Positions 60,762-64,000 of a stretch of DNA of 64,000 nt are shown piece after piece (position 1 is the stretch's first letter; each line of letters begins with the position of its first letter). Under the pieces are notes generated by a model. That model worked only from the letters and a program-made list of their open reading frames with translations, did no database searches and was not told the origin of the DNA. Where the stretch lies: contig CAJWNY010000001.1 of assembly GCA_913043815.1 (NCBI GenBank), forward strand, positions 1 through 64,000. The letters run 5' to 3'. The DNA comes from an uncultured Gammaproteobacteria bacterium (GTDB taxonomy: Bacteria > Pseudomonadota > Gammaproteobacteria > Pseudomonadales > Azotimanducaceae). The translations under genes were made by a program, and so were the position numbers.

Positions 60762-62464
60762 AGCCCTGGCGACACTATCTAGTGTTGTGCGCCTTTTTGT
60801 TGGTGGGCGTTGGCTTGTCCGTGAGAGTGTTATATCTAGGCGTTACCGAGCGCGAGTTCTTGCAACAAGAAGGGGATGAGCGCTCCGTACATAAAGAGGT
60901 TATCCCCGGCATGCGCGGGATGATTTACGACAGAAACGGTGAACCCTTAGCGGTAAGTACCCCAGTTTTTGCTGTGACTACAAACCCCCGGCTCGCCAAG
61001 TTCAAGGAGTTGGAATTACAGCAAATCGCTGATGCGTTGGGGTTGAGCAAAGAAGCTGTGCGCAAAAAAGTTGAAGACAATAAAGACAAAGGATTTCTTT
61101 ACCTGAAACGGCGTCTGAGCTGGGTTAAGAGTAATGCCCTCAAACAGCTTGATATCAGCCACCTTACCTTAGAGCCGGAATACCAGCGTTACTACCCCGC
61201 CGGAGAAATTGCATCTCATGTGGTCGGCATTACTGATTTAGACGGCAAGGGTATTGAAGGGCTTGAATCTAATTTTGAAACAAGTTTGCGTGGCCACGCT
61301 GGGGCAAAAACCGTATTAAGAGATCGCAAGAAAAATTCAATCCGTGATTTGGATTACCTAAGCTCACCTAGATATGGCGAGGACCTAAATCTAACGATAG
61401 ATTTACGCCTACAATTTATCGCTTATCGCGAATTGAAGGCAGCCGTGAATAGTCACCAAGCAGTAAGTGGCTCCCTAATCATGCTGGATGCGAAAACTGG
61501 CGAAATCTTAGCAATGGTTAATCAACCTTCGTTTAATCCCAATAGTGGCGACAAGCAGCAAAATACAATGCGTAATCGCGCAGTAGTGGACGCCTATGAG
61601 CCGGGATCCACCATTAAACCGTTTACCGCTCTTGCGGCATTAGAAAGCGGCCGCTATACGCCAGAAACGATAATTGATACTGCTCCTGGATATTTTAAGG
61701 TGGGTAACAAACTGATTGAGGACCCGATAAATAGAAAAAGTCTATCATTGGGTCAGTCTATACAGAAGTCGAGTCAGGTTGCATTTGCCAAGCTTGCGTT
61801 AGATTTGGAACAAGATGCCATATTCGATGTGTTAGCGCGTGCGGGCTTGGGGAACTATGTCGGTGTTGAGTTGCCAGGCGAAGCCTATGGGAAATTGTCT
61901 AGTGCGCAGCTCAAGTATCCGGTTGTCCGCGCAACTCTGGCTTACGGATATGGGCTAAGTGTTTCGCCAATTCAACTTGCGCAAGCCTATCTAACGATAG
62001 CCAGCCATGGCTTGCGGCTTCCTATCAGTATTGTCAAAAGTGATGTGCCAGACACTGGTGAAAGAGTGTTTGAAGTGCAAGCGACGAAAGACGTTTTAAC
62101 AATGATGGAACTTGTGACTGCTCGCGAAGGAACCGCGGCTAAGGCCGCCGTGTCTGGTTATCGCGTGGCAGGTAAAACCGGTACGGCCCGAATGATTGGT
62201 GCTAATGGCTACGACGATGAGCGGCATATATCTTGGTTTGCTGGCGTGGCTCCTGTATCTGATCCAAAAGTGGTCATGATAATTGTAATTAACGAAGCCA
62301 AGGCCGGTCGCTCTGGCGGCGGTAAGGTTGCAGCGCCAGTATTTGCCAGAGTAGCTGAGCGCAGCTTGCGTTTGCTTGGCGTAAGCCCAGACAAAGTGGA
62401 TGTTGATTTAGCGCGCGCCCCGACAGAAGCGTCCGCTCCCATTGGATTTGGGGGGCGAGGATGA
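60758..62464 (+). CDS. ftsI: division-specific transpeptidase FtsI (PBP3)
   Basis: FtsI crosslinks septal peptidoglycan with FtsW. The 568-aa protein has a short cytoplasmic tail, a membrane helix (LVLCAFLLVGVGLSVRVLYL), a pedestal domain and the transpeptidase domain with the nucleophile S284 in EPGSTIKPF and KTGTAR at 473. The second catalytic motif, normally SSN, reads SSQ (338-340, QKSSQVAFAKLAL), a rare change. The TTG start overlaps the ftsL stop and the murE start overlaps the end by four bases. Confidence 0.95.
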   Translation: MKPWRHYLVLCAFLLVGVGLSVRVLYLGVTEREFLQQEGDERSVHKEVIPGMRGMIYDRNGEPLAVSTPVFAVTTNPRLAKFKELELQQIADALGLSKEAVRKKVEDNKDKGFLYLKRRLSWVKSNALKQLDISHLTLEPEYQRYYPAGEIASHVVGITDLDGKGIEGLESNFETSLRGHAGAKTVLRDRKKNSIRDLDYLSSPRYGEDLNLTIDLRLQFIAYRELKAAVNSHQAVSGSLIMLDAKTGEILAMVNQPSFNPNSGDKQQNTMRNRAVVDAYEPGSTIKPFTALAALESGRYTPETIIDTAPGYFKVGNKLIEDPINRKSLSLGQSIQKSSQVAFAKLALDLEQDAIFDVLARAGLGNYVGVELPGEAYGKLSSAQLKYPVVRATLAYGYGLSVSPIQLAQAYLTIASHGLRLPISIVKSDVPDTGERVFEVQATKDVLTMMELVTAREGTAAKAAVSGYRVAGKTGTARMIGANGYDDERHISWFAGVAPVSDPKVVMIIVINEAKAGRSGGGKVAAPVFARVAERSLRLLGVSPDKVDVDLARAPTEASAPIGFGGRG

Positions 62465-63924
62465 CCATGATTATAGAGGCTGTTGTACAAGATTTAGTTA
62501 ACGATTCCCCTTCCATGGAGCATCGCGGCAGTTTTGGTCTTTGTGAAAATTCTGCCATGGTGTTAACTGACGATATATTCATTGCAAGTGCCGCGGATCC
62601 ATCTCAGCGGGAAAAGCACATTGAGCAAGCTTTAGCCGCTGGCGCTGCTGCAGTTATATACGATCGAGACGGAACGCCACCTATTGAGCGCGGCGTTCCT
62701 ATGTTGGGTGTTGCAGATTTGGCCATTCGTAAAAGCGCGCTTGCCGTTAAATTCTTTGCGTCGCCCAGTGCTAACGTTGAGTGTGTTGGCATCACGGGCA
62801 CAAATGGTAAGACATCAATTGGTTTCCACGTGGCCAATTTTAGCGATTCGCTGGGTGTGCCTTGTGGGTATTGCGGCACTTTAGGCTGGGGGCGTGTGAC
62901 GCAATTGGCTGAAGCTGCGTTAACTACACCCAACGCTGTCGAGATGCAGCGACGAATTGCTAGTCTTCGCCAAAACAATGTTACCCGCTTGGCGTTAGAA
63001 GTGAGCTCTCATGCGCTGGCTCAGGGCCGCATCGATGATGTGCAGATGGACGTGGCAGTGTTTTCCAACCTTACTCGCGACCACTTAGATTTTCATAAAA
63101 CAATGGATGACTACGGTCACGCCAAAGCGCGGCTCTTTACTCATTGGCCTCTTAAGCTTGCCGTTATAAATAGTGACGATGCCTTTGGTCGGAGCTTGGC
63201 TGTGACCAATCGCGCTCAAGAGGTGATTAGTTATGGTAAAGGCGGTGATGTGAGTTGGCGTGCTTTTTCTGTGAGCAAAGGTATGGATGTGAAGTTTGCT
63301 ACCCCTTGGGGCAAGGTAAGTTGCGTGTTACCGGTTGCGGCAGATTTTGCCGTTGCCAACATAGCTGCCTCGTTAGCTGTGATGATGGGTATGGGGCATA
63401 AATTACCCGATGTCTGCAATGCACTGCAAAACATGCGCGTAGTTCCTGGGCGTATGCAGGTGTTAAATAGCGGCTCAAACAGCCCCAAAGTTGTGGTCGA
63501 CTATGCGCATACTCCTGACGCAGTGCACAAAGTGCTGGCTGCCATAAGACCCCAGTGTCGCGGCAATGTTATCTGTGTGGTGGGTTGTGGAGGTGATCGA
63601 GATCGGGGCAAGCGGCCTGAGATGGCGAAGCTTGCCTTTGCGGGTAGCAACACAGTGTGGCTGACATCTGATAATCCGCGTAGTGAAGATCCTGAGAGCA
63701 TTATCCAAGACATGTTAGCGGGCGTTCCAAAGGATGCGTCCTGCCAAGTGCATACGCAAGTCGATAGGGCAAAGTGCATTCAGGCGGCTATCGAATCAGC
63801 TGGACCTGATGACGTGGTTTTAATTGCGGGAAAAGGGCATGAGAACACCCAAGAAATACTAGGCCAGCACAATCGCTTTAGCGACGTTGACTATGCTGAG
63901 GATTTATTAAGGAGTATGCGTTAA
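62461..63924 (+). CDS. murE: UDP-MurNAc-tripeptide synthetase MurE
   Basis: MurE adds the third residue, meso-diaminopimelate in this lineage, to UDP-MurNAc-L-Ala-D-Glu. The 487-aa Mur ligase has the P-loop TGTNGKTS near residues 112-119, LEVSSHALAQGRID near 180 and the DAP-specificity motif DNPR at 404-407. A strong GGGGGCGAGG precedes the ATG. The next gene is mraY, overlapping by one base (TAATG), not the expected murF. Confidence 0.96.
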   Translation: MTMIIEAVVQDLVNDSPSMEHRGSFGLCENSAMVLTDDIFIASAADPSQREKHIEQALAAGAAAVIYDRDGTPPIERGVPMLGVADLAIRKSALAVKFFASPSANVECVGITGTNGKTSIGFHVANFSDSLGVPCGYCGTLGWGRVTQLAEAALTTPNAVEMQRRIASLRQNNVTRLALEVSSHALAQGRIDDVQMDVAVFSNLTRDHLDFHKTMDDYGHAKARLFTHWPLKLAVINSDDAFGRSLAVTNRAQEVISYGKGGDVSWRAFSVSKGMDVKFATPWGKVSCVLPVAADFAVANIAASLAVMMGMGHKLPDVCNALQNMRVVPGRMQVLNSGSNSPKVVVDYAHTPDAVHKVLAAIRPQCRGNVICVVGCGGDRDRGKRPEMAKLAFAGSNTVWLTSDNPRSEDPESIIQDMLAGVPKDASCQVHTQVDRAKCIQAAIESAGPDDVVLIAGKGHENTQEILGQHNRFSDVDYAEDLLRSMR

Positions 63925-64000
63925 TGCTGCTGTGGTTAACCGATTATCTATCTGCGTATGTTGGCGGGTTCGTAGTCTTCCAGTATCTGACTCTTCGTAC
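63924..64000 (+). CDS. mraY: phospho-MurNAc-pentapeptide transferase MraY (3' end outside window)
   Basis: Only the first 25 codons are visible: MLLWLTDYLSAYVGGFVVFQ, then YLTLR, which matches the MraY N-terminus (family pattern MLL.LAEYL...GF.VFQYLTLR). MraY transfers phospho-MurNAc-pentapeptide to undecaprenyl phosphate, forming lipid I. The ATG overlaps the murE stop. The identification rests on a short but distinctive segment. Confidence 0.85.
   Translation, partial: MLLWLTDYLSAYVGGFVVFQYLTLR

Overview
The window is a stretch of bacterial chromosome from a gammaproteobacterium. Its housekeeping blocks (lptD-surA-pdxA-rsmA-apaG-apaH; rpsU-dnaG-rpoD; gatCAB | mreBCD-maf-rng-yhdP-tldD; the kdsC-lptCAB-rpoN-hpf-ptsN-rapZ-npr block; ibaG-murA-hisGD; zapE-rplM-rpsI-petABC-sspAB; dolP-lpoA | rsmI-rnpB-mraZ-rsmH-ftsL-ftsI-murE) are Pseudomonas-like in content and order. 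Medium GC by eye, GatCAB, a cytochrome bc1 complex and short-form HisG suit a marine Cellvibrionales/Pseudomonadales-type lineage. That placement is inference from gene order, not a computed phylogeny.

Layout: 1-8057 (+) outer-membrane biogenesis, PLP synthesis, rRNA methylation, Ap4A hydrolysis and CCA addition. 8042-9444 (-) folB and tsaD. 9834-14931 (+) rpsU, yqeY, dnaG, rpoD. 15083-15531 (+) a tRNA-Ile2(CAU) gene split in its anticodon loop by a 372-nt group I intron. 15761-19734 a junction with a single-chain glycyl-tRNA synthetase, an SDR enzyme, a DUF1499 membrane protein and a CBS protein. 19786-23000 (-) gatCAB. 23322-35710 mreBCD, maf, rng, yhdP, tldD/pmbA, yjgA. 35719-43506 (-) LPS transport, sigma-54 and nitrogen-PTS genes ending in a broken mgtE. 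43823-47432 (+) ibaG, murA, hisG, hisD. 47525-53935 (+) zapE, ribosomal proteins L13/S9, the bc1 complex, sspAB. 54138-57059 (-) dolP, a decayed yraN, lpoA. 57058-64000 (+) rsmI, rnpB and the start of the division/cell-wall cluster to the first codons of mraY.

The most exciting element is the group I intron. Its P1, P2, P3, P4, P5, P6, P7, P8 and P9 helices can all be traced by eye, the 5' splice site follows the U of the anticodon CAU, the intron ends in G, and removal gives a perfect 77-nt tRNA with encoded CCA. It carries an unusual ~130-nt hairpin insertion between the P7 5' strand and the P3 3' strand.

A second theme is single-gene loss or displacement inside otherwise conserved blocks. 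murF is absent between murE and mraY. kdsD and mlaFEDCB are absent around yrbG/ibaG, hisC after hisD, diaA beside dolP, and plsY beside tsaD/folB. mgtE and yraN are visibly broken. Whether these genes exist elsewhere in the genome cannot be seen here. Other oddities are an apparent AUC start codon for MreC, an SSQ instead of SSN motif in FtsI, and face-to-face lpoA/rsmI start codons sharing one CATG.
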